Below are positions 1 through 7,994 of a DNA stretch of 33,822 nt, in pieces. The notes under the pieces were generated by a model. That model saw only the letters and a program-made list of their open reading frames with translations, made no database searches and had not been told where the DNA came from. The stretch is taken from the NCBI GenBank assembly GCA_005880915.1, contig VBIW01000059.1, forward strand, positions 1 through 33,822, given 5' to 3'. Within the stretch, counting starts at the first letter, position 1. Each line of letters starts with the position of its first letter. This stretch comes from Chloroflexota bacterium. GTDB taxonomy: Bacteria; Chloroflexota; Dormibacteria; Dormibacterales; Dormibacteraceae. Both the position numbers and the translations under genes were made by a program.

Positions 1-982
1 CCAGGTTGTCCAGGTCGGTCGACCCACCGCGAATCCAATGCACCAGGTGATGGCCGTCGCACCACGATGCCGGCCGTTCGCAGCCGGGCCACACGCAGTG
101 TCCGTCGCGCGCCTTTAGAGCCCGCTTCGCCGGTCCGGCGATGACTCGCCTCGAGCGGCCCATGTCGATGACCACCGACTCCTCGCTCAGGAGCACCCGA
201 CTCACGCTGCAGTCGCACGCCATGCGCTCGATGGTCGACGACGAGAGTGGAAGCGAGAACTCCATCTCCCCTCCTGCGGCGCCGACCATCCCCTTCAAAG
301 TCTCGACTGTGGCCGTGACGTGAAGATTTGCCGGCCTGCCCCCGCAGGCCAGCTCGACCAGCGCGTCGGCATAGCGCCGCTCTAGCTCCCGGTCGTCGCC
401 GACCCCCGACTTGCCCGCCAGCGGCTCCAATGCGGTCCGCACCGCCGCCCCGCCAACCGGGTCGAGGACTCCGCTGACGAGCAGGCAGCCGTCTTCCGCG
501 GTGCTCAGCGACAGCCGCCGATTCTCCACCAGCTCCGTCTGTTCGGCGCAGTAAGCCTTGGCGTCGACCGCGTGTCGGTAGTGCAGGCTTTTGTAATAGA
601 ACTTTCCCGGAGAGGTCTCCCTGGCCAGGGGCAGGAGCATCGATTCGTCGAATTTCGCGCCCACGACTTCCGCTGTCCTCGCCATCACCTTCAGGTGCGC
701 GTAGCCGATCTCGCCGTCGTAGACCGCCTGCTCCGACTCGGGCATCCGGTGCAGCTCCTCGCCAACGCGAATGCGGTCCCACGCAACCGTGTTGGTGACC
801 TGGCACTTGAAGCGCATCCAGTCGCCGGCGCTGTTGTAGCCCTCGCGGTCCCAAACGTCGGACCGGGAGAGCTCTGCCGCCAGCCGGCTCGCCTTGAGCT
901 GGAGGATGCCGATCAGGTGCTCGGTCTCGATCAGCTCGCGAGCGACCTGGTCGTCGGTGCACAAACGCTCCGCGAGGATCAT
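1..982 (-). CDS. DUF222/HNH endonuclease domain protein, 3' end cut by window edge
   Basis: I translated this open frame from the minus strand. It runs from ATG at 982 to the window edge without a stop (327 codons visible). The N-terminal part resembles the DUF222 region that precedes HNH nucleases in many actinobacterial-type genomes. The end holds the start of an HNH/zinc motif: Cys296-x4-Cys301, then Cys308-Asp-Gly-His311-His312, His315 and Asn326. The second half of the zinc site lies outside the window. The family consists of putative HNH endonucleases, often in many paralogous copies and of unproven biological role. It lies downstream of the dgcB-like gene in the same direction but has its own promoter. 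There is no Shine-Dalgarno sequence before the ATG. A paralogue sits at the opposite edge of the window. Confidence 0.85.
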   Translation of the reverse strand, partial: MILAERLCTDDQVARELIETEHLIGILQLKASRLAAELSRSDVWDREGYNSAGDWMRFKCQVTNTVAWDRIRVGEELHRMPESEQAVYDGEIGYAHLKVMARTAEVVGAKFDESMLLPLARETSPGKFYYKSLHYRHAVDAKAYCAEQTELVENRRLSLSTAEDGCLLVSGVLDPVGGAAVRTALEPLAGKSGVGDDRELERRYADALVELACGGRPANLHVTATVETLKGMVGAAGGEMEFSLPLSSSTIERMACDCSVSRVLLSEESVVIDMGRSRRVIAGPAKRALKARDGHCVWPGCERPASWCDGHHLVHWIRGGSTDLDNL

Positions 983-988
983 GAGGTT

Positions 989-1017
989 ATGGTACAAACA
1001 AAAGTTCTATCTGTCAA
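989..1017 (-). promoter_or_regulatory. Sigma-70-type promoter of the HNH gene, probably leaderless
   Basis: On the minus strand TTGACA (1017-1012, perfect -35) is followed after 17 bases by TACCAT (994-989, -10). The ATG begins seven bases after the -10 box, so transcription should start at or next to the start codon. No ribosome binding site is present, which fits a leaderless mRNA. Confidence 0.65.
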
Positions 1018-1131
1018 TATATAAAGCCGGGAAATTACTTCAGGCGACGCTGCTCTCAGCCGCCAGACGCTGCCTGCCACCCCTTCCCAGCCCGTCAACC
1101 CACATGGCGTGTCACCGGACGTAGCCCTCGT

Positions 1132-1151
1132 GCCGCCAGACCTCCGGCGGC
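1132..1151 (-). terminator. Hairpin just after the dgcB-like stop codon
   Basis: GCCGCC (1132-1137) and GGCGGC (1146-1151) form a 6-bp GC stem with an 8-base loop, directly abutting the stop codon at 1152-1154. No T-tract follows on the minus strand. It may end the long operon weakly or protect the mRNA 3' end. The rest of 983-1151 holds only the HNH promoter and nothing else I recognise. Confidence 0.4.
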
Positions 1152-3098
1152 CTAAGCCTCTTTCTCAGCCTTCCTTCTCTCCACGGCTTCGTGTAACAAC
1201 GTCGCCAGGTCGAACACTTGAAGCTTCGCCCCCGTCTCGCGCACCCCGTCATCCAGCATCACCGTGCAGAAGGGGCACGCGACCGCAAGCGTCTCGGCCC
1301 CGGTCGCCGCGGCCTCGCGCACCCGTTCCTGGTTGATCGGCCGGCCGCGCTTCTCCTCCATCCACATCCGCGCCCCGCCGGCGCCGCAGCAGAAGGTGCG
1401 CTCGCGGTTGCGCGGCATTTCGACCGCTTTGCCCACCGCCTCGACCAGCTCGCGCGGCTGGGAGCGCACATCGTTATGCCGCGCCAGGTAACACGAGTCG
1501 TGATAGGTGATGGTGCGGTCACTTGGCGCTGGTGAAAGCTTGCCGTCGCGCACCAGCCCGGCGAGGAATTCGGTGTGGTGGACGACCTCGTACCGTCCTC
1601 CGAAATCCGGATATTCGTTGCCGATCGCGTTGAAGCAGTGCGGGCACGTGGTCACGATCTTTCTCACGCCCGCGCCGTTCAGCGTCGCGACGTTCTCGCC
1701 CGCGAGCCGCTGGAACGTGTACTCATCGCCCATCCGGCGGGCGGGGTCGCCCGTGCACGCTTCGCGCGGACCGAGGACGGCGAAGTCGACGCCCGCCTCC
1801 TGCATCAGCTTCGCGGTCGACACCGCCGCCTTGCGCGCGCGCTCGTCGAACGCGGGAGCGCAGCCGACCCAGAAAAGGACGTCCGGCGCGACCTCCCCAG
1901 CTTGCAGCACGCGAACCCCAAGACCCTCCGCCCACTGCATGCGGTCGGCCTGAGGCTTGCCCCATGGGTTGGAGGTGCGGTCGACGTCGCGCAGCATCGC
2001 GCCCGCCTCTTCGGGAAACCGTGACTCGACCATGACGAGGTTTCGGCGCAGGTCGATGATGTGGTCGATGTGCTCGATGTTCACCGGACACTCGCGCACG
2101 CACGCGCCGCATGTCACGCAGTCCCAGACGATGTCGTCGGTCACCGCGTTGGGCACTATCGGCGCCAACGACCCGCCGAGCAGGTTGTCGCGCATCGCCA
2201 TGATCAGGAGCTTCGGCGAAAGCGCCTTACCGGTTGCGTAGGCGGGGCACACGTCCTGGCAGCGGCCGCACTCGGTGCAAGAAACCGTGTCGAGCATCTG
2301 CTTCCAGGTCATGTCCGCCGCTTGCGCCGTGCCGAAGCGCACATCTTGCTCGGGGACATCGAAGTTGATCGGCTCCAGACGGCCTTTCGCCCGTGTGCGC
2401 CCGAAGTACACGTTGATCGCGGCGACCAGGATGTGCAGGTGTTTCGAGTAAGGGAGATAGACGAGAAACGAAAGGATGATCAGGACATGCGCCCAGACGG
2501 CAAGCCGCTCGAGCACGGGCGCGACGGGTCGGACTACGGATGAGAGCGCGCTGGACATCGGCGCCCAGCTCGCCGGGTACTCGTTGAGGCCGAGCGCGAT
2601 TCGCGAGGCGTGCCACAGGAAGAGCGTGACCACGATGCCTGCGATCAAAGCCAGGATGAGGTCGGCCTCGCCCAGGTGGCTTCCCTTGAAGCGGGCCGGT
2701 CGCTGGATCTTGCGGATGACGAACGCGCTGACCACACCGGCCAGGACCAGCAGCGCGAAGATGTCGACCAGCAGCGCGTACCAGCCCTGCGCGCCGAGCC
2801 CTGGCAGCGTGGCGTGCGCGTCGACCGCACCGATCATTGCGATAAGGATCGTGGGGAGCAGGACCAGGAAACCCCAGAAGATCGCCGCGTGCATCAAGCC
2901 GGGCCCCAGTCGTTGCAGCAGCTTCCGCTGTCCGACGACGTCACCGGCCTCGGCGCGCACCCGGGCGGGCACGTTGTCGAATCGCGCCGCCGGCTTGCCT
3001 GATCGCACGAGACCATAGACCTTCAGCGCGCGCCGGCCGAAAAGCGTCGCCGCGATCGCGATCGCCAGCGCCAGCGCGATGGCCTGGGCGGCGATCAC
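1152..3098 (-). CDS. dgcB: DgcB-like membrane Fe-S oxidoreductase (ETF:quinone electron transfer)
   Basis: This 648-residue protein is a likely membrane electron acceptor for the adjacent ETF, passing electrons to quinone. The first 225 residues contain about five hydrophobic segments (roughly 2-20, 70-92, 106-128, 146-168, 200-222) resembling a nitrate-reductase-gamma-type anchor. Two 4Fe-4S motifs follow (Cys274/277/280/284 and Cys327/330/333/337). After them come two cysteine-rich CCG-type domains, with Cys485-x2-Cys488, the CCG at 570-572 and Cys608-x2-Cys611. This layout matches the Fe-S oxidoreductases beside dimethylglycine dehydrogenases, such as DgcB of Pseudomonas. I chose the GTG at 3098 because it overlaps the etfA stop as GTGA and starts directly at the first hydrophobic segment. 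An in-frame start at 3269 would add 57 residues that merely shadow etfA. It is the last gene of the catabolic run. The gene name rests on family and context. Confidence 0.85.
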   Translation of the reverse strand: MIAAQAIALALAIAIAATLFGRRALKVYGLVRSGKPAARFDNVPARVRAEAGDVVGQRKLLQRLGPGLMHAAIFWGFLVLLPTILIAMIGAVDAHATLPGLGAQGWYALLVDIFALLVLAGVVSAFVIRKIQRPARFKGSHLGEADLILALIAGIVVTLFLWHASRIALGLNEYPASWAPMSSALSSVVRPVAPVLERLAVWAHVLIILSFLVYLPYSKHLHILVAAINVYFGRTRAKGRLEPINFDVPEQDVRFGTAQAADMTWKQMLDTVSCTECGRCQDVCPAYATGKALSPKLLIMAMRDNLLGGSLAPIVPNAVTDDIVWDCVTCGACVRECPVNIEHIDHIIDLRRNLVMVESRFPEEAGAMLRDVDRTSNPWGKPQADRMQWAEGLGVRVLQAGEVAPDVLFWVGCAPAFDERARKAAVSTAKLMQEAGVDFAVLGPREACTGDPARRMGDEYTFQRLAGENVATLNGAGVRKIVTTCPHCFNAIGNEYPDFGGRYEVVHHTEFLAGLVRDGKLSPAPSDRTITYHDSCYLARHNDVRSQPRELVEAVGKAVEMPRNRERTFCCGAGGARMWMEEKRGRPINQERVREAAATGAETLAVACPFCTVMLDDGVRETGAKLQVFDLATLLHEAVERRKAEKEA

Positions 3099-3952
3099 CG
3101 TCGCTTGCGGATCTCCGCCGAGATGGCGGGCACGATCTCTTTCAGGTCGCCGGCCACGGTGTAGTCGGCGTTCAGCATCAGGGGCGCCTGAGGGTCCGAG
3201 TTGATCGCGAGGATGCGCTTGGCGCCCTTGAGGCCGGCCATGTGCTGCGTCGCCCCTGAGATCCCGCACGCGATGTAGACCTCAGGCGCCACTTTGGTTC
3301 CCGTCTGGCCAACCTGGTCGGTGTGCGGACGCCAACCCGCGCTTGTCACTGCGCGTGAACAGCCGACCGCGGCGCCGAGCAGCCCCGCCAGCTCCTCGAT
3401 GATCGCGAAGCCTTCCTTCGACCCGACACCGCGTCCGCCGCTGACGATCACCTTGGCGGTCGTCAGCGAGACGCCGCCGTTACTCGGCTCGATGTGGTCG
3501 GAAACGCGAACGATCAGGTCGCTTTCGGCCGAAGGCTTCACCTCGACCTGGGAGGGCAGCGGTCCGGTGTCGGCGACAACGGTGTGTGGCGCGACGCTGA
3601 TCAGCGGGCGCGAGCTGTGCAGGAGCGCCTCCTCCAGCAGGCTGCCGCCCCACCTCTGGCGTGTCACCGCGACGGGATCGCCCGGCCTGGCGGAGATGCA
3701 GTTCGCCGCGAAAGGCAGGCCCAGCCGCGCCGCCAGCCGCGCCAGCACCTCATTGCCTCGCTCCGTGCCGGGCGCGAACACCCCCGAGGCGTTCGTGTCC
3801 TCGACCGCTTCCGCCAGAGCCGCAGCGAGCGCGTCGGGAGCGAAGGGCTGGATCGCGTCCATCCGGAGCGAATGCGGCTCTCCGAACATGCGCGCCATTG
3901 CCAGCGTCTGCCGGGACGCCTCGCTCCCGTCCATCAAGACGATGACTGTCAC
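3095..3952 (-). CDS. etfA: Electron transfer flavoprotein alpha subunit
   Basis: This 285-residue protein binds FAD and, with EtfB, carries electrons from flavin dehydrogenases to a membrane acceptor. The C-terminal FAD domain is clear: SGGRGVG (171-177), DQVGQTG (212-218), GISGATQH (230-237) and INSDPQAP (250-257) follow the ETF-alpha pattern. The N-terminal domain (about 1-150) is more divergent. It is slightly shorter than typical ETF alpha (about 310-320). GTG at 3952 overlaps the etfB stop as GTGA, implying translational coupling and equal subunit supply. Its place between two dimethylglycine dehydrogenase-type enzymes' cluster and a DgcB-like protein points to a dedicated ETF rather than the fatty-acid one. 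The ETF-alpha identity is firm; the electron donor is inferred. Confidence 0.93.
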   Translation of the reverse strand: MTVIVLMDGSEASRQTLAMARMFGEPHSLRMDAIQPFAPDALAAALAEAVEDTNASGVFAPGTERGNEVLARLAARLGLPFAANCISARPGDPVAVTRQRWGGSLLEEALLHSSRPLISVAPHTVVADTGPLPSQVEVKPSAESDLIVRVSDHIEPSNGGVSLTTAKVIVSGGRGVGSKEGFAIIEELAGLLGAAVGCSRAVTSAGWRPHTDQVGQTGTKVAPEVYIACGISGATQHMAGLKGAKRILAINSDPQAPLMLNADYTVAGDLKEIVPAISAEIRKRR

Positions 3953-4713
3953 AGCACGCCCGCCTTCTGGAGCACATCGACGACCGCCGGGGCGGCCGCC
4001 GAGCCGGCGCCGAGCGATTCGGCGCGCCGGCCCTGGCCCGCGGGCACCGCAAGCCTCACCAGCTCCAGGCGCGGTGCTGGGCGCGTAGGCGCGATTTCCG
4101 TCACGGGTTTGCCTCGCGCTCGCATTTTGCCCGGCACGGACGGATACCGCGGAAGGTTCAGACCTTCCTTCACCCCGAGCACGGCGGGCAGCGGAACGAC
4201 GTAGACGTCACGGCCGCCCTCGACCTCCTGCTCGCACCGCACGGACGTGCCTTCGAGGATGACCTTCTTGAGCCCGGTGACGCACGGTCGTCCCAGCGCA
4301 TACCCGACCCGAATTCCGACCTGGAAGCCGGCCGAGTCGGCCGACTCGTTGCCGAAGAAGATCAGGTCGAACGGACCGTTCGAGGTTTCATCGGCCTGGA
4401 TCGCCTCGACCAGCGCCGCCGCAGTCGATTCCGCATCCCACTCATTCCCGTCGGTCTTCAGGTGTACCGCGCGGTCGATGCCCAGGGCCATCGCATCGCG
4501 CAGCTGCTCCACGGCCTCAGGCGGCCCGAGCGTGAGGACCACCGAATCACCCTTGTTCGCCTCGATGAGACGAACGGCTTCTTCGACCCCACACTCCTCG
4601 TGCGGGCTCATCGTGAAGCCGAGATGCGTCGTGTCGATCGCCCGCGCATCGGCAGTGAGCACGATCCGCCCACCGGTGATCGGCACGCGCTTGATGCAGA
4701 CCGCGATGCGCAT
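3949..4713 (-). CDS. etfB: Electron transfer flavoprotein beta subunit
   Basis: This 254-residue protein is the AMP-binding partner of EtfA. Family features are the N-terminal CIKRVP, the region FGNESADSAGFQVGIRVGYAL (AMP-binding segment, about residues 121-141) and the C-terminal signature around GLNLPRYPSVPGKMRARGKP (about 190-208). ATG at 4713 lies three bases after the stop of the upstream dimethylglycine dehydrogenase-like gene, so the two are in one operon. Its stop overlaps the etfA start. It likely accepts electrons from the flavoprotein encoded immediately upstream. The assignment to ETF beta is firm; which dehydrogenases it serves in vivo is inference from position. Confidence 0.93.
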   Translation of the reverse strand: MRIAVCIKRVPITGGRIVLTADARAIDTTHLGFTMSPHEECGVEEAVRLIEANKGDSVVLTLGPPEAVEQLRDAMALGIDRAVHLKTDGNEWDAESTAAALVEAIQADETSNGPFDLIFFGNESADSAGFQVGIRVGYALGRPCVTGLKKVILEGTSVRCEQEVEGGRDVYVVPLPAVLGVKEGLNLPRYPSVPGKMRARGKPVTEIAPTRPAPRLELVRLAVPAGQGRRAESLGAGSAAAPAVVDVLQKAGVL

Positions 4714-4716
4714 CGC

Positions 4717-7230
4717 TTACGACCGGATGCGCAAGTTCTCGGGGTCGAAGAGCGGCGCGGGCCCCGCCACCGCGACGGTCACGGGATAGCGCTCTTCCAT
4801 GTACTCGACGAGCAGCTGATTGCCCACCACCGCCTCCTCCGGCGTGAGGTACGCCATCAAGATGTGCTTGCCGACCGAAGGACCTGCGCCGGCGCTTGTC
4901 ACGTACGACCCACGTCCTTTGCGGTCGACGATTCGCCTGCCCGCGCGGGTCAGGATGGGTTCGCGGCCGAGCATGTAGCGCTTCTCGCCGCCTTTCGACC
5001 GATGGTCGTCGACTGTCAGGGTGCACAGGATTGCGGCGGGATCCTCTCCGCGGTCATGAAGGTGCGCAGCCTTGCCGATGAACGCCTCCTCCTTCACGCG
5101 CGGCGCTGCCATGCCGGCCTCCACCACGTTGTACTCGGTCTCGAGCTCGTTGCCGTGAGCCCGGTAGCACTTCTCGAGGCGCCCTGTCGTGCCGTACACG
5201 CCGATGCCGCACGGGACCAGGCCGTGCGGGCGTCCGGCCTCCCACAGCGTGTCCCAAAGCTTCATCCCCTGCTCGATGGTCACGTAGAGCTCCCACCCGA
5301 GGTCACCGACGTAGGAGATGCGCGAGGCGAGCACTCGCTGCGTGCCGATCTCGATGGTGCGGCAAGTGCCGAACTTGAAGCCTTCGTTCGTCACGTCGTC
5401 CGCCGTGGCATCGGACAGGACCGCACGGGCGGCCGGGCCCCACAGGCCGATCGTGGTCAGGCCCGAGGTCAGGTCGGTGAGCTGGGCGTCGGGTAGGAGC
5501 TGGTCGCGAAACCACTTCTTGTCCGCCATGCCCGACGCCCCCCCGGTGACCACCCGGAAGTGTTCGTCGCCCAGCCGCATGATCGTCAGATCCGACTTGA
5601 ACCCGCCCTGCGCGCTGAGCACCGGCGTGTAGACGACGCGGCCAACCGGCACGTTCATCTGCCTCAGCGCGACGCACTGGACCGAGGCCAGCGCGCCCGG
5701 TCCGAGGATGTCGAAGATCGTGAACGCCGACAGGTCGAAGAGCCCGGCGCGTTCGCGCATCGCGATGTGCTCCGCGTTGATGATCGGCGACCACCAGCGC
5801 GACTCCCACTCCGCGGTTCGTCGGGTGACGCGGTCGCCGAACTCCTCGAGCAGGGGGGCGTTGGATTCATACCACTGCGGCCTCTCCCAACCCGCCGCTT
5901 CGAAGAAGACCGCCCCCAGCTCTCTCTCGCGGGCATGGAACGGGGCGAGACGGATGTCGCGGTTGGAGGCCCACTGCTCGCTCGGGTGAACGATGCCGTA
6001 GGTCTTGTTGAATCCCTCGCCGGCTCGCGCGCGCACGTGCGCGCGAGTCTTTTGATGTTCGTGGAAGCGGGCGATATCCGAGGAGTGGAGGTCGATCTCC
6101 GACTCACCGTGCACCATCAACTCGGCCACTGCCTTTCCCGTGCCAGGTCCCTCTTTGACCCAGACCGCGGCGGCGGCCCACAGGCCCTTGACGTCGGGTG
6201 ACTCGCCGAGGACGGGCATGCCGTCCGGGGTCAGGGAGAGGATGCCGTTGATGGCGTACTTCACGCCCACCGACTCGTCCCCGACGATCTCCGGCATCAG
6301 CTCGAGCGCGTGCTGCATCTGCTCCTCGAAGTCACCCTGCGTGAATGGGAACTCCGTCGGTGACAGCGCAGCCTGCTCGACCGCGGGCAGATCCTCCGGA
6401 TCGTAAAGGATGGGGCGGTGGGCGTACGAGCCGATCTCGAGGTCGCCGCCCGCCTGACGCTCGTACATGTTGGTGTCCATGTCGCGGACGATGGGATGCT
6501 CGATATCGGACTTCGCGCCACGGAAGCGCGGCACCGGCCCGATGTCGATCATCTGATGCACGGCCGGCGTCAGGGGGATGTGCGCGCCTGCCATCCGCGC
6601 CAGTCGCGGGCTCCACACTCCGCCCGTGATGACCACGGTCTCGGCCTCGATGTCGCCGTCGGTCGTGCGGACTCGCTTCACGCGCCCGCCCTCGACGTCG
6701 ATGCCCATCACCTCTGTCTTCGGCGCAATGTGGAGGGCCCCGGAGGCCTGTCCTTTCTCGCGCATCAGCGTTCCGGCGCGCAGTGAGTCGACCACACCCA
6801 CGCCGGGCGTATAGAACCCGCCGAGGATCACCGACTCGTCGATATACGGCACGAGCTCCTTGACTTCGCCAGGCGTGACGAGCGAGATGGGCTCGATGCC
6901 CCACGACCTACCCGATGCCATTCGCCGCGTCAGCTCCTGCATCCGTTCCCTGGTCCGCGCGACCTCGATGCCGCCCGACTCGATGAAGACGTCCATCTCC
7001 CTGTACTGGCGCACACTCTCCACCGTCAGCGCGGTCATCTCCTTGGAGTGGTCGACCAGGAAGATGAAGTTGGAGGCGTGGCCGGTCGAGCCGCCGGGGT
7101 TGGGCAGCGGACCCTTGTCCAGCAGCACGATGTCGCGCCAGCCGAGGCGGGTGAGGTGATAGGCGAGGCTGTTGCCTACGATCCCGCATCCGATGACGAC
7201 GCAGCGCGCGTGACTGGGAAGGTGACTCAC
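4717..7230 (-). CDS. Dimethylglycine/sarcosine dehydrogenase-like flavoprotein 1 (DAO + GcvT)
   Basis: This 837-residue protein is predicted to oxidise the N-methyl group of dimethylglycine, sarcosine or a related amine and hand the C1 unit to tetrahydrofolate. The DAO-type FAD domain occupies about 1-400, with dinucleotide motif GCGIVG (14-19). GGSTGH at 46-51 places His51 where this family attaches FAD covalently. A middle linker domain spans about 400-470. The GcvT folate domains span about 480-837, with AGLFDLS (495-501) and GGFKSDLTI. Asp547 in that motif matches the catalytic aspartate of T-protein and dimethylglycine oxidase. Length is typical (about 830). GTG at 7230 overlaps the preceding stop as GTGA; an in-frame start at 7311 would overlap that gene by 85 bases and add no domain. 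The exact substrate cannot be read from the sequence. Confidence 0.88.
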   Translation of the reverse strand: MSHLPSHARCVVIGCGIVGNSLAYHLTRLGWRDIVLLDKGPLPNPGGSTGHASNFIFLVDHSKEMTALTVESVRQYREMDVFIESGGIEVARTRERMQELTRRMASGRSWGIEPISLVTPGEVKELVPYIDESVILGGFYTPGVGVVDSLRAGTLMREKGQASGALHIAPKTEVMGIDVEGGRVKRVRTTDGDIEAETVVITGGVWSPRLARMAGAHIPLTPAVHQMIDIGPVPRFRGAKSDIEHPIVRDMDTNMYERQAGGDLEIGSYAHRPILYDPEDLPAVEQAALSPTEFPFTQGDFEEQMQHALELMPEIVGDESVGVKYAINGILSLTPDGMPVLGESPDVKGLWAAAAVWVKEGPGTGKAVAELMVHGESEIDLHSSDIARFHEHQKTRAHVRARAGEGFNKTYGIVHPSEQWASNRDIRLAPFHARERELGAVFFEAAGWERPQWYESNAPLLEEFGDRVTRRTAEWESRWWSPIINAEHIAMRERAGLFDLSAFTIFDILGPGALASVQCVALRQMNVPVGRVVYTPVLSAQGGFKSDLTIMRLGDEHFRVVTGGASGMADKKWFRDQLLPDAQLTDLTSGLTTIGLWGPAARAVLSDATADDVTNEGFKFGTCRTIEIGTQRVLASRISYVGDLGWELYVTIEQGMKLWDTLWEAGRPHGLVPCGIGVYGTTGRLEKCYRAHGNELETEYNVVEAGMAAPRVKEEAFIGKAAHLHDRGEDPAAILCTLTVDDHRSKGGEKRYMLGREPILTRAGRRIVDRKGRGSYVTSAGAGPSVGKHILMAYLTPEEAVVGNQLLVEYMEERYPVTVAVAGPAPLFDPENLRIRS

Positions 7231-7994
7231 TCCGGGACGTAGGGCGAGCGGACTTCTTCGGGCAGCTCGTACCAGCGGAGACGGTCGCCAACCTGGGCGC
7301 GCATCCGCCACTTCAGCGGTTTCGGCTCCGCCTCCATCGCCGTCGACAACTCATCGAGACGCGAGCTCACGAGGTCCTGGTCGACGTCGAGCTCTGCGAT
7401 TGTGTGGCGCAGCTTCCCGATGTTGATCTCCAGCGTGCGGTAGAGCCCCCAGTCCTCGGCGGCGAGCTTGGCGACGTAGACGCCGTCGATGGCCTCGTCG
7501 TCCTTGCTTGCGATGTCGTGGTCGAGCAGCAGTGCGGTGAGGTCGACAAGGTCCTTCCGGTTGACCTCGTAGATCTGCAGCTTGCTCAGCAGCAGGTCAG
7601 AGGGACTCGCACACGGTCCGTCATGAGCGAGCCTGCTCCGCAGGTCGATCACGTGCGACATGCGGACGACATCGATGAAGACATCGACTTGCTTTCCATT
7701 GTTGGCGTCGAAGAAGTACAGGCGGCGGTCGCCCTGCATGAGGTTGAAGCGCTCGTTGGCCTCGTATCCGATGGATGGGAAAAACGCCAGCGCCGCCTTG
7801 CGGTCCCGGCGAAGGATCACGTAGTCGAGGTCGCCGTATTTTCGCCTGAGCGGCGCGTGGTGCGAGCTGGGGGAGTGCAGGTGAATGCCGGCGCCGCCCA
7901 TCAGCTTCACCGCAAGCTTCTGCGCTCTGGCCGCTTCCGCGACCCGCTCCGCTTCCTCGATCGTGTCTTCCAACGGCCTACCGTTGGAGGTCAC
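7227..7994 (-). CDS. AbiEii-like / pol-beta-fold nucleotidyltransferase
   Basis: This 255-residue protein carries the marks of a nucleotidyltransferase of the AbiEii-like superfamily. GG at 33-34 is followed by a basic stretch and Asp55-Leu-Asp57 (the DxD metal pair). A third acidic strand follows with Asp104 and Asp108 in QVDVFID. A conserved-looking segment, DLLLSKLQIYEVNRKDLVDL, comes after it and is typical of AbiEii-type proteins. No antitoxin-like partner is adjacent. It overlaps both neighbours by GTGA (start at 7994 with the aldehyde dehydrogenase stop, stop at 7227-7229 with flavoprotein 1), so it is translated as part of the catabolic operon. Its function there is unknown: it might modify a small molecule, an enzyme or an RNA. 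The family call is moderate; a role in the pathway is only implied by the coupling. Confidence 0.7.
   Translation of the reverse strand: MTSNGRPLEDTIEEAERVAEAARAQKLAVKLMGGAGIHLHSPSSHHAPLRRKYGDLDYVILRRDRKAALAFFPSIGYEANERFNLMQGDRRLYFFDANNGKQVDVFIDVVRMSHVIDLRSRLAHDGPCASPSDLLLSKLQIYEVNRKDLVDLTALLLDHDIASKDDEAIDGVYVAKLAAEDWGLYRTLEINIGKLRHTIAELDVDQDLVSSRLDELSTAMEAEPKPLKWRMRAQVGDRLRWYELPEEVRSPYVPE

Noticed and set aside
3099..3269. Longer start for the DgcB-like protein
   Set aside because: The extra 57 residues are the out-of-frame reading of etfA; the GTGA junction at 3098 explains the start better.
6028..6045. Perfect 18-bp palindrome CGCGCGCACGTGCGCGCG
   Set aside because: It lies inside flavoprotein 1 at a His-Val-Arg-Ala-Arg segment and is made of alternating CG; codon usage in GC-rich DNA explains it.
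7227..7994. A type IV toxin-antitoxin system
   Set aside because: The nucleotidyltransferase has no adjacent AbiEi-like antitoxin gene and is embedded between metabolic genes.
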